From Lysinibacillus mangiferihumi (GTDB taxonomy: Bacteria; Bacillota; Bacilli; Bacillales_A; Planococcaceae): 64,000 bases of DNA. The translations under genes and the position numbers were made by a program. Of this stretch, positions 25,200 through 32,101 are shown piece after piece. Under the pieces are notes generated by a model that was given only the letters and a program-made list of their open reading frames with translations, was not told where the DNA came from and did no database searches. The stretch spans positions 1-64,000 of the forward strand of contig NZ_PYWM01000020.1 in the NCBI RefSeq assembly GCF_003049665.1, in the 5' to 3' direction. Numbering within the stretch: the stretch's first letter is position 1; each line of letters opens with the position of its first letter.

Positions 25200-25776
25200 A
25201 CGTTATTATTAATATAGTTTTCTCTTTATTTACTGATATATCCAAGTCCGATACAATATCATTCAGCTCCGCTTGGACACTTATTACATCATCTAAAGTC
25301 CGCGGTTTTTTAGCTTGATAGATTTTTTCGAATGCTGCATTCGCATTAAAACCTTTCTTTGTCAATTCATCACTAGATAACATTACGTTTGATAAAACGC
25401 TTGCTTTAGGTTTGTATTCATCAATACTAAGATTCGGATCATTAGAAAAAGTATAAAGAACAATTTCATTCAGTTGGTTTCTGCCACCCAACACTCCGTT
25501 GCATTTTGCAAGTTTTAAATCTATTTTTTTAACAAGTTCATCACGAATTAACTCAGCACTATTTTTCAAATCATAAAATAATCCGCCTGAAAACTTACTA
25601 AAAACAGCTTCCGCAACCCCTACGTCACCAGTAAGAGCGATAAATTGTTTATCATTTATTCCCCTTACTTTAATGAAATTTTCACTTATTATTTCTTTTG
25701 TTTCTGGCTTACTTTGCCTTCCGTCAGCCACCACTGTAACAAAATTCTCCATAGCAACCGCTGAAATAAAACTCAT
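25198..25776 (-). CDS. proteasome/HslV-like (Ntn-fold) protein
   Basis: A 192-residue protein; the start is ATG 25776 with AAAGGAG. The opening MSFISAVAMENFVTVVADGR aligns without gaps to the first strands of proteasome beta subunits and HslV, placing Ser2 where their catalytic Thr1 stands and Asp18 at the conserved Asp17. NFIKVR (Lys36) matches the region of catalytic Lys33, and FIALTGDVGVAEAVF the following Gly-rich turn. It may be a processed Ntn hydrolase, or an inactive relative. It is expressed from its own transcription unit (terminators on both sides) next to the packaging genes. Substrate and role are unknown. Confidence 0.6.
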   Translation of the reverse strand: MSFISAVAMENFVTVVADGRQSKPETKEIISENFIKVRGINDKQFIALTGDVGVAEAVFSKFSGGLFYDLKNSAELIRDELVKKIDLKLAKCNGVLGGRNQLNEIVLYTFSNDPNLSIDEYKPKASVLSNVMLSSDELTKKGFNANAAFEKIYQAKKPRTLDDVISVQAELNDIVSDLDISVNKEKTILIIT

Positions 25777-25921
25777 ATTATCATCTCCTTTTACTTTAAT
25801 CATAAACCAGGGGAAGAAATATATGTAATAACTTTCTGCTCTCAAAACCACACCAAACTCCGCCCTCTATTTGCATTTCGCGCATTCTCCAATTGGCTGT
25901 TTGATGCAGTTTTCAAAGCAA

Positions 25922-25956
25922 AATAAAACCCCTCGAATCCGCTCAAGGGGTCTTGC
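25922..25956 (-). terminator. terminator of the early/middle operon
   Basis: Minus-strand stem ACCCCT / AGGGGT with a 12-nt loop followed by TTTATTTT. It separates the regulator gene and packaging-site region from the Ntn-like gene. Confidence 0.65.
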
Positions 25957-26185
25957 ATTCGTCTATTATTCTATTGTAGTAAAAATGTCGAGTTAGCTCA
26001 CTTCTAGCAACCGTGGTAGAGCTACACCACGTTATTATTGTAATCGAATTGTTTTCGTGCATTTCCGTGCACGTTTAGTAAGTTTGACTGAATTATGGAA
26101 AGTGGACGAAGTTCACATAAAAACCACTCCTTATTCCGATTTTTAGCCTTTTATATTAATTAAGATACCTAATCTCTTAAAAAAT

Positions 26186-26315
26186 ATGGGCCGGCCATGT
26201 ATGTCTTGCTCCGAACAAATTTGCTCGGCGCGGGTCGGTCGTCGGTCTGTCTTTCCCTAATATTTAGGATTATATAAATACCAAGGGAGGAAACCTTTAC
26301 CGCACCGACCTCCCT
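26186..26315. other. candidate cos/pac packaging site
   Basis: A GC-rich patch in otherwise AT-rich phage DNA with a dense set of dyads: GGCCGGCC (26189-26196), near-palindrome CCGAACAAATTTGCTCGG (26211-26228), GGTCGGT repeats (26233-26246) inverted at ACCGACC (26304-26310), CCTAATATTTAGG (26256-26268), and GGGAGG / CCTCCC. Location upstream of terS is where small terminase usually binds. Neither cohesive ends nor a cut can be read from sequence. Confidence 0.5.
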
Positions 26316-26341
26316 CACAGTATACAATTTTCCAATCATTC

Positions 26342-26794
26342 TCACGAAACATCAGACATTTCGGACATAACGGACATTTCGGACATTCTTTTTGCTATGT
26401 CACTGATAATTCTTCGTACATGACGTTCTGTAATCCCTTCTAGTTCAGCAATATGTTTCGTTTTCATACCTGATAGTCTCCAATGCAAAATGGTAATATC
26501 TCTTTCTCTCTTTAGATGAGTAGAAAATTCGTCAATGAAATCGATTTTACTATTGTACTCTTTCACTAGTCGTTCTGGTAGGATGCTTTTGTTCTTAAAT
26601 GCTTGCTTTGGTGTCGGATCGCTGATTTTATACTTACCTCTTGGCATTCCGATGTTATCGTAATCAGCGACCATGATATCATTTGCGTACGGACTTTCAA
26701 TATCAAATCCCAAAGCTTTTTTCATATGACTGTACCGATCAATAATCTCCAATACCTCTGTTGCGTTATAAATTTTTTGCCCTTGTTTGCCCAT
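26342..26794 (-). CDS. late transcription regulator, RinA/ArpU or sigma-like
   Basis: A 150-residue protein. Start ATG 26794 (MGKQGQKIYNATEV) is preceded by AGGAGGGCAAA; a longer frame exists but lacks a ribosome site. The C-terminal part (about 105-140, LHWRLSGMKTKHIAELEG) is a sigma-70 region 4-like HTH as in phage late activators. Its place at the end of the early operon and just before the terminase region fits a switch to late genes. The last 14 residues are a repeat of MSEMSVMSEMSD type, made by 9-bp DNA repeats. Confidence 0.72.
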   Translation of the reverse strand: MGKQGQKIYNATEVLEIIDRYSHMKKALGFDIESPYANDIMVADYDNIGMPRGKYKISDPTPKQAFKNKSILPERLVKEYNSKIDFIDEFSTHLKRERDITILHWRLSGMKTKHIAELEGITERHVRRIISDIAKRMSEMSVMSEMSDVS

Positions 26795-26912
26795 TAGGTT
26801 TGCCCTCCTAAGTTGTGTTATACTTCTTTTACTAGATTGTCTTAAAAGGGCATGAACCAATTCGAGCTGTAGCGTGTGATGACGCTGCGGCTTTTTCTTT
26901 TCCTCAAATTGT

Positions 26913-27182
26913 TCAGCAGTTTCTCATTCTTATTTTAAAACCCTCTATCTCTTTACTTAGTTCAACTGCCTGATCTTCAAGTTGCTTTAATTTTTCATGT
27001 GGACTTCTTAAAGTCCAATTTACTGCATCCCATATAAATCTTCCGTTTAAATGTTCATTCTTCAATTCCTGTGGAGAAAACCACAAATGCTGGTAAGTGG
27101 AATAAAACCATAATCTTTCTTTTTCAGCCTTTTTAAATAATGGGTCAAGGCCTTCTAGGATTTCTCTATTATTTTCACTCAT
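26913..27182 (-). CDS. hypothetical phage protein
   Basis: An 89-residue protein, not recognised. The first half has aromatic residues (ERLWFYSTYQHLWFSPQEL), which suggests a small globular domain; the C-terminal 35 residues are a predicted coiled coil (KLKQLEDQAVELSKEIEGF). It is part of the middle cluster of small genes between RusA and the late regulator. Confidence 0.6.
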   Translation of the reverse strand: MSENNREILEGLDPLFKKAEKERLWFYSTYQHLWFSPQELKNEHLNGRFIWDAVNWTLRSPHEKLKQLEDQAVELSKEIEGFKIRMRNC

Positions 27183-27242
27183 TTAACAATCTCCCTCCTA
27201 TACAATCTTTCATATTGTTCAGTAACTTCGACAGAATGTTGA

Positions 27243-27506
27243 TTAACTTTTCAATTCATCTTGCCATTGTCTTATATGGTCAATTGTTTCTTGCCATCCA
27301 TCTCGACATTCTTTCAAATAAAGCATAGATTCAACAACTTTATCTTTATCAGGTAATGAACAACCATCAGCGGTCATAATACTTATTTTATTGTCTAAAT
27401 CATCGAAATCTCGTTGACATTCATCACGCTTTTTATACGCCTCTTGCATAGCTAATTGCAAGATTATCTGACGTTCATTTATAATTTTGAAATCCAAATT
27501 TACCAA
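27243..27506 (-). CDS. hypothetical coiled-coil protein
   Basis: An 87-residue acidic protein, helical over most of its length (INERQIILQLAMQEAYKKRD) with a Cys-containing centre. No family recognised. Start at ATG 27506 with AAGGGAG upstream. Confidence 0.55.
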   Translation of the reverse strand: MVNLDFKIINERQIILQLAMQEAYKKRDECQRDFDDLDNKISIMTADGCSLPDKDKVVESMLYLKECRDGWQETIDHIRQWQDELKS

Positions 27507-27532
27507 CTCCCTTGATGAACAATATTTATCAA

Positions 27533-27730
27533 TTAAAGATTAGACATATCATCTTTTAACCACTCTTCATTTTTTCCATCATCGTAACCATAGTCCGTTA
27601 CAGTTCCTTCTGTGCCTTCTGGACACCATTTATCGCATGTGTCATCTACTTTAACTGTATTGTTGTATTCACCTGTTACAAAGCAACCAAAAGCAAAATG
27701 GCCGCAAGTCCAGCAAACTTTTTCACACAT
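27533..27730 (-). CDS. small Cys-rich, probably zinc-binding protein
   Basis: A 65-residue protein. Start ATG 27730 (MCEKVCWTCGHFAFG), with GGGGTGGTG upstream; a frame beginning eight codons earlier has no better site. CEKVCWTCGHFAFGC and CDKWCPEG supply at least five Cys and a His, the pattern of a small zinc finger common in phage early regions. The C-terminal 25 residues are acidic. Role unknown. Confidence 0.6.
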   Translation of the reverse strand: MCEKVCWTCGHFAFGCFVTGEYNNTVKVDDTCDKWCPEGTEGTVTDYGYDDGKNEEWLKDDMSNL

Positions 27731-27768
27731 AATATTTACACCACCCCTGCACATTTTCTTTCAACTAA

Positions 27769-28011
27769 TTAATAAACGCTGTCGTTACTCATTGCATTCA
27801 AGTTTTTCTTTGAGGTTGTTTGTAACCTTGCCTCTACTCTACCTTTAGCATTTAAAAAAGACTCATAACCTAAAATGATTTTCGTGCCAATCACATAGTC
27901 AATCTGCTTTTCTGGAAAATCATTTGTTGCCTTATTTAAAACTTCTTGTAACTGTTCAGCGCTCATCCCTTCCGTTTCGATAACTTGATAATGTCTAAAT
28001 GAATTTTTCAT
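27769..28011 (-). CDS. hypothetical small phage protein
   Basis: An 80-residue protein with EGMSAEQLQEVLNKATNDF near residue 14, then a beta-looking IDYVIGTKIILGYESFL. The pattern resembles small sporulation- or phage-related proteins (DUF1737-like), but I cannot assign it. It follows directly the TTG-started frame at 28019. Confidence 0.55.
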   Translation of the reverse strand: MKNSFRHYQVIETEGMSAEQLQEVLNKATNDFPEKQIDYVIGTKIILGYESFLNAKGRVEARLQTTSKKNLNAMSNDSVY

Positions 28012-28018
28012 AATGGTT

Positions 28019-28195
28019 TCAGCCTCCTACGCAATATCTTTCAAATACATGTATAAAAGCATCTTGGCTTGTAAATAGTGGTTGTATAACTGCTAAGGAA
28101 ACTTCCAATTGTACACTCGATTTTGAAAACCCGTTTTGATCCCTAGCAGTTATTTCAATCCCTTGTATCGATTCTCTACTTTTCTCCCCATTCAA
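28019..28195 (-). CDS. short gene with TTG start (tentative)
   Basis: A 58-codon frame from TTG 28195, overlapping the end of rusA by 20 nt, with AGAGGTG 4 nt upstream. The product, ending in FIHVFERYCVGG, has normal composition (central SSVQLEVSLAVIQPLF) and fills an otherwise empty 164-bp gap in a tightly packed operon. The start and expression are inferred; it could be a remnant. Confidence 0.45.
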   Translation of the reverse strand: MNGEKSRESIQGIEITARDQNGFSKSSVQLEVSLAVIQPLFTSQDAFIHVFERYCVGG

Positions 28196-28598
28196 TCGTC
28201 ACCTCTGCCCTTGGATTATCCGAATACCACTTGCGAACAAACAACTCCGTCACTTGGCTATCGTCATGCCATATAACCTTGCTAAGACCGTCTTTTATGC
28301 CCTTTGCTAAGTTATCGACATCTGGTTTAGTTGTAGGTCTTAACTCGCCATCTACGGCTTGCTGATGCTTCTTTTTGCTAAATGATTTAGGAATCTTTCG
28401 AAACACATCAATTCTTAATCTTACTTCCTCGGTAATAAGCGTATCTGGCGCTACTTGTGAGGCTACCAATCTCACGAATGATTTATAGTCTTTGGATTCT
28501 TTTGGATCACGTACAGACACGTTATTTCCATAGCGACTAAACTTCGGTCGTTGTTGTGCCTGCACATCACCTGGTATTTCAATTTTGAGTACGTTCAT
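28176..28598 (-). CDS. rusA: RusA-type Holliday junction resolvase
   Basis: A 140-residue endonuclease that cuts four-way junctions made during phage recombination and replication, preventing packaging blocks. The signature TKPDVDNLAKGIKDGLSKV with three essential acidic residues (Asp in PDVDN and HDDSQV) is at about 90-115; QAQQRPKFSR is at the N-terminus. Ribosome site AAGGAGGGCAAAC precedes ATG 28598. Confidence 0.92.
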   Translation of the reverse strand: MNVLKIEIPGDVQAQQRPKFSRYGNNVSVRDPKESKDYKSFVRLVASQVAPDTLITEEVRLRIDVFRKIPKSFSKKKHQQAVDGELRPTTKPDVDNLAKGIKDGLSKVIWHDDSQVTELFVRKWYSDNPRAEVTIEWGEK

Positions 28599-28609
28599 GT
28601 TTGCCCTCC

Positions 28610-29512
28610 TTATTCACATAACCCATACATGCTTGAACATGCTGGTAGTTCTTCTGTTAGCTTTAATAAATCGTACTGTTTACCACCTAATGCCGTTTTT
28701 GACCATTCAACTATTTCTTCCATGCCATGCCCTCTGTCGTCACTTGTAAAGAAGGTAGCTGATCCACGCTTTGAAGCCATCGAAACAATTCGCTCCCATT
28801 CTATAATTCTTTCTACTTCCTCTGGAAATCGTCTTTGAATCTCAAATAACTCTTCTTTTCGTGAATTAATGCAAGGCATACAACCTACACGGCCCATCCC
28901 TAATTTATAAAGTGGATTAGGTTCAATTCCGAACTTGTCATGCTGCTTAAATACATCGTACACATCCCAATTTAGCAATGGCCTATAGATTGTGTAGCCT
29001 TCTGGTGTTTCTTCTATTTCCGACATTTTCGCACGTCTACGGCTTTCCTGTGCTCGTATACCTTGCCAACTAATGACTTTGTCACCAGCATCGAAAATCG
29101 ACATATAGATTTGGTCAAAGATTGGTATTACTTTTAATTCTTTCGTGCAAAACTGTGATTGTGATGCTGGAAAACGCCCTTTCCACATACATAAATCTAA
29201 GTACGGTATCCCTGTTGGTTTAAGGATTTCTAAAGCATTTTGAATAATCGTTTCTGAAATTCCTTCTTCACGCCACCTAGTATTCACATACTCACGTTTA
29301 CGTTCGATTTGCTTAGAAAAATCTGCCCTAACTCTTGTGATCGGCCCTAATTCTTTTTCTAAATAATCAACATATTTATAAGTCTCTGGATGCTCATTGC
29401 CAACATCAGCAAAGACTACTTTTAAATTTGGTGTATCTCTTTCTATTGCGTGCAACCAAAGAGCTGTGCTGTCTTTGCCACCGCTGATTGAAATTACATT
29501 TATGTCTTTCAT
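28610..29512 (-). CDS. PAPS reductase/PP-loop family phage protein
   Basis: A 300-residue protein with the ATP-PPase P-loop SGGKDST at residues 10-16 and VVFADVGNEHPETYKYV soon after, as in phosphoadenosine phosphosulfate reductase and DndC-type enzymes. A Cys cluster (SQFCTKELK, then GRVGCMPCINSRKEE) could hold an iron-sulfur centre or zinc. It sits among DNA metabolism genes rather than sulfur assimilation genes, so a role in nucleic-acid modification or sulfur transfer is more likely than sulfate reduction. The substrate is unknown. Confidence 0.8.
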   Translation of the reverse strand: MKDINVISISGGKDSTALWLHAIERDTPNLKVVFADVGNEHPETYKYVDYLEKELGPITRVRADFSKQIERKREYVNTRWREEGISETIIQNALEILKPTGIPYLDLCMWKGRFPASQSQFCTKELKVIPIFDQIYMSIFDAGDKVISWQGIRAQESRRRAKMSEIEETPEGYTIYRPLLNWDVYDVFKQHDKFGIEPNPLYKLGMGRVGCMPCINSRKEELFEIQRRFPEEVERIIEWERIVSMASKRGSATFFTSDDRGHGMEEIVEWSKTALGGKQYDLLKLTEELPACSSMYGLCE

Positions 29513-29544
29513 CGTTCCACATCCTTATTAGCACTCTCATTAGT

Positions 29545-29581
29545 CTGCTGATAGGACAACCTAATTCCGTTCTACCAGCAG
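29545..29581. other. conserved-looking hairpin between genes
   Basis: A 10-bp stem CTGCTGATAG / CTACCAGCAG (one G-U on the minus strand) with a 17-nt loop in the 77-bp gap upstream of the PAPS-reductase-like gene. There is no T-run on either strand, so it is an mRNA structure or processing site rather than a terminator. Confidence 0.45.
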
Positions 29582-29589
29582 TGTGTATT

Positions 29590-29778
29590 TTATTTACAAT
29601 TCAAAAATTCTCTTAATTGCGCCTGTGACTTACCTGTTGGCACTGCGACTTCAACAGCCATTTTAATTAGTTCAGTAAGTCCTTCTAAGCGTTCTTTTTC
29701 AAAACCTACTAAGTGAACTTGTCCATTAATTTCAAATAAAATAGATATCTGAGCATTTATAAGATTTTTATCCATCAA
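29590..29778 (-). CDS. hypothetical small phage protein
   Basis: A 62-residue protein (INAQISILFEINGQVHLVGF) with a mixed beta-alpha pattern and no recognised family. It overlaps the stop of the dUTPase gene by 4 nt. Confidence 0.55.
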   Translation of the reverse strand: MMDKNLINAQISILFEINGQVHLVGFEKERLEGLTELIKMAVEVAVPTGKSQAQLREFLNCK

Positions 29779-30410
29779 TAACCACTCTCCTGACGCTCAT
29801 GGTTGACCTTGTTCTTTGCGTAGTAAGCTTCTTCTACCTGTTCCCATGTGAAGCCAAGCATTTCACCTAGTCCTTTAAAGATACCTATCACTCTAAGATA
29901 ATTAGAAAATGCTGCGTCCAAAGCTCCTTTTTGAATATCCTTGTATCGTAAATTGTGTTGGATTTTAAATGCTTCATCCATAAGGCAAATAAATTGATTC
30001 GTAATATCTTGATTCGGTACTGTCAAAGCTGTATCACAAGTAGCTGGTGTACACTTGATTTCCAACCCAATACTCAAAATGAAATGCAAGCAGTCAACGT
30101 ATTCTTCGAGCATCGGATTATGAGTGCCGCGACCGTCACATGTCTTGCACTTTTCTATCCAAACATCGCCATCACCCAAATATTCGTTCCTATATCCATC
30201 TGTACAATGACCGCATTCCATCTCACCCCGCGGCTTCCTGTCCTTACTCCATTTCTTAAATCCACGCCATTCATTAGCACATTCACCTAGCTCCACTTGT
30301 AACGCTAATAACTTCCAGTCAAGATTGTTCTGCCCTCTTAATTCTGGATGCTCCTGCATGATGTGCTCGTCCAATATTGCCTGTGTTTCAAATAATTTAG
30401 TTAAGTTCAT
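29775..30410 (-). CDS. dimeric dUTPase (all-alpha NTP-PPase) with Cys-rich insert
   Basis: A 211-residue enzyme hydrolysing dUTP to dUMP to keep uracil out of phage DNA. Start ATG 30410 has AAGGAG 11 nt upstream. The metal-binding residues are ELGECANEW (E40, E43, E47) and EEYVDCLHF (E103, D106), as in dUTPase_2 proteins. Between them lies an unusual insertion (about 58-100) with CGHC (66-69) and CKTC (88-91), probably a zinc-binding DnaJ-like ribbon. Confidence 0.82.
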   Translation of the reverse strand: MNLTKLFETQAILDEHIMQEHPELRGQNNLDWKLLALQVELGECANEWRGFKKWSKDRKPRGEMECGHCTDGYRNEYLGDGDVWIEKCKTCDGRGTHNPMLEEYVDCLHFILSIGLEIKCTPATCDTALTVPNQDITNQFICLMDEAFKIQHNLRYKDIQKGALDAAFSNYLRVIGIFKGLGEMLGFTWEQVEEAYYAKNKVNHERQESGY

Positions 30411-30586
30411 AATTTCACACACTCCTTATCTGTTTCGAATTTCATTAGTATTTGATACGGTCGTGAATGATGCGGAAAATGATTAACCGTACTTCCTACT
30501 TTCCAACCTCTTTCCTTGTCATCCTCAATCATTCGTTTTAATTCTTGTGATGTCCTAGCCTTGGTGATTTTTCTTAGTGGTACCAT
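30407..30586 (-). CDS. hypothetical small phage protein
   Basis: A 59-residue basic protein (start ATG 30586 with GAGGTGAT; MVPLRKITKARTSQEL). The pattern DDKERGWKVGSTVNHF and YQILMKF resembles small phage proteins of unknown function. It overlaps the dUTPase start by 4 nt. Confidence 0.6.
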   Translation of the reverse strand: MVPLRKITKARTSQELKRMIEDDKERGWKVGSTVNHFPHHSRPYQILMKFETDKECVKL

Positions 30587-30610
30587 GTATATCACCTCGA
30601 TTTATTTAAT

Positions 30611-31120
30611 TTAGAAGGGAAGATCATCTTCTGAGACCTCAATCGGCCCCTTACTATGAGCAAATGGATCTTCATCCACTCTCGTATAACTTGGCTGGTT
30701 ATTATTACCGCCGTAATTGCCCTGTGGTGGGTTTTGATACGTTCCACCTGTATTTGTACTAGATTGATAGTTTGGCGTGCTCTGTGAGCTTCCTGCGCTG
30801 TTTCTTGGCTCTAAGAATTGGATGCTGTCGGCTACAACGTCAGTAGTGTATACACGCTTGCCATCCTGCCCCTCATAGCTGCCTGTTTGGATTCGCCCTT
30901 CCAAACCTATTAAATTTCCTTTTTTCATGAAGTTAGCTAGATTCTCGGCCTGCTTTCGCCAAGCTACACAGCTAATGAAGTCAGCTTCCTGTTCACCGTT
31001 CTGTCCTTTGAATGTTCTGTTGACGGCTACTCGGAACTTACAAGAGGCAATGCCTGACGGAGTATAACGAAGCTCCGGATCGGCTGTAAGCCTGCCAACT
31101 AGCACCACTCGGTTAATCAA
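30611..31120 (-). CDS. ssb: single-stranded DNA-binding protein
   Basis: A 169-residue SSB. Start TTG 31120 (then [19 protein letters not shown]) has AAGGTGG 8 nt upstream and overlaps the preceding gene by 8 nt; longer in-frame readings are not supported. The OB-fold occupies residues 1-105; a Gly/Asn/Gln/Pro-rich linker and the acidic tip EVSEDDLPF at the C-terminus recruit replication and repair proteins, as in host SSB. It protects phage replication intermediates. Confidence 0.95.
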   Translation of the reverse strand: MINRVVLVGRLTADPELRYTPSGIASCKFRVAVNRTFKGQNGEQEADFISCVAWRKQAENLANFMKKGNLIGLEGRIQTGSYEGQDGKRVYTTDVVADSIQFLEPRNSAGSSQSTPNYQSSTNTGGTYQNPPQGNYGGNNNQPSYTRVDEDPFAHSKGPIEVSEDDLPF

Positions 31121-31466
31121 GAGCTTCACCACCTTGCATAATGCTCCAAAGTATACCGTTAATGTTTTCAAGGTCATCAGAATGTTTTGTTAATGAAATG
31201 TATTCTCTCAACTGATACATCCCTTTCATCAACCTCTCAACCTCAGCAACAAGCGCTGGCACATCTGTAATCGCATGTTTAATAAATTCTGTATCACCAT
31301 CATTTAGGCAATCGTATGTTTCATTACCTGTTTGGCAAATGGCATAATCTTGATTAGGATTGAATATATCGATATGCCCTTCTGTTGTTTCTTCACTTTC
31401 CCACGGCCCTGGTGTTGCCTTTGCCACACGTTCTTTAATAGCATTCAACTGTTCTTGATTCATCAC
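31113..31466 (-). CDS. Ead/Ea22-like phage protein
   Basis: A 117-residue protein with [16 protein letters not shown] and [22 protein letters not shown], the sequence signature of the Ead/Ea22-like family found in many phage early operons. Its role is not known. It overlaps ssb by 8 nt and the upstream gene by 4 nt. Confidence 0.75.
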   Translation of the reverse strand: MMNQEQLNAIKERVAKATPGPWESEETTEGHIDIFNPNQDYAICQTGNETYDCLNDGDTEFIKHAITDVPALVAEVERLMKGMYQLREYISLTKHSDDLENINGILWSIMQGGEALD

Positions 31467-31756
31467 TCATTCACCTCGCGTTCGTGTTCTGTGACGTAAA
31501 TGTATGGACGTGTATGAAAGTAATCATTTTCTTTCGGATACTGCACTTCTACTTCTGGATGTCTTGCTATAAACTCTCCAACGTTCAATACATCGCCCAT
31601 TTCTTCTGTCACTAACGGAATACCGACCATGCTATAACGTGTGTTCCCTGAATAACCATTTCGTTTCAATGTTTCGATATTTTCATGCATTGCATCTAAA
31701 TTGTTATGAATCACTCTGATAGTTTCTTTTATTTTTGTTTCAAAAATGTGCAACAC
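31463..31756 (-). CDS. hypothetical phage protein
   Basis: A 97-residue protein, helical at the N-terminus (KIKETIRVIHNNLDAMHENIE) and likely beta-rich at the C-terminus (YPKENDYFHTRPYIYVTE). No family recognised. It is in the replication gene cluster. Confidence 0.55.
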   Translation of the reverse strand: MLHIFETKIKETIRVIHNNLDAMHENIETLKRNGYSGNTRYSMVGIPLVTEEMGDVLNVGEFIARHPEVEVQYPKENDYFHTRPYIYVTEHEREVNE

Positions 31757-32101
31757 TTATTCACGTCCTTTCACTGGTAGATCAAACCATTCAGCTACGG
31801 CCGGCATTCCGTTTAAGAAATCTTTTTCGAATTGAATATGTGATTTTGAATATTTATCGTAGAAGTAGTTAAATTTTTCTTCTGGCGTTTCTACTAAAAT
31901 GTAATTTCCTAACAATAAATTCATCAATCCTTCGCCTTCATCGCCATTTTCTAAATTCCATTTACTTAGCGTTTTTATATGTTCATGGCATACCTCATGA
32001 TCAGCTGTGCTAGACTTAAACACCTCTGTTAAAGTCCATGTTTTTAACAATGATTCTCTTGCGTCTTTAACTTCTCGGCTAACCTTCACTTTTTCAACCA
32101 T
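31757..32101 (-). CDS. hypothetical phage protein
   Basis: A 114-residue acidic helical protein (SREVKDARESLLKTW and FNYFYDKYSKSHIQFEKDF). Not recognised. It overlaps the replication-protein gene by 8 nt, and the next gene follows directly, so it is part of the replication operon. Confidence 0.55.
   Translation of the reverse strand: MVEKVKVSREVKDARESLLKTWTLTEVFKSSTADHEVCHEHIKTLSKWNLENGDEGEGLMNLLLGNYILVETPEEKFNYFYDKYSKSHIQFEKDFLNGMPAVAEWFDLPVKGRE

Larger units (their letters stand above)
25777..26341. other. 565-bp noncoding region upstream of terS
   Basis: No convincing gene. It holds a terminator (25922-25956), a hairpin CGTGGT / ACCACG (26012-26031), a hairpin CGTGCA / TGCACG (about 26057-26074) and the GC-rich dyad cluster at 26186-26315. 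In phages of this layout the packaging recognition site lies here, upstream of the small terminase gene. Confidence 0.7.

Noticed and set aside
26012-26031. tRNA-like hairpins in the noncoding region upstream of terS
   Set aside because: No cloverleaf, TPsiC or acceptor stem can be formed; these are simple dyads.
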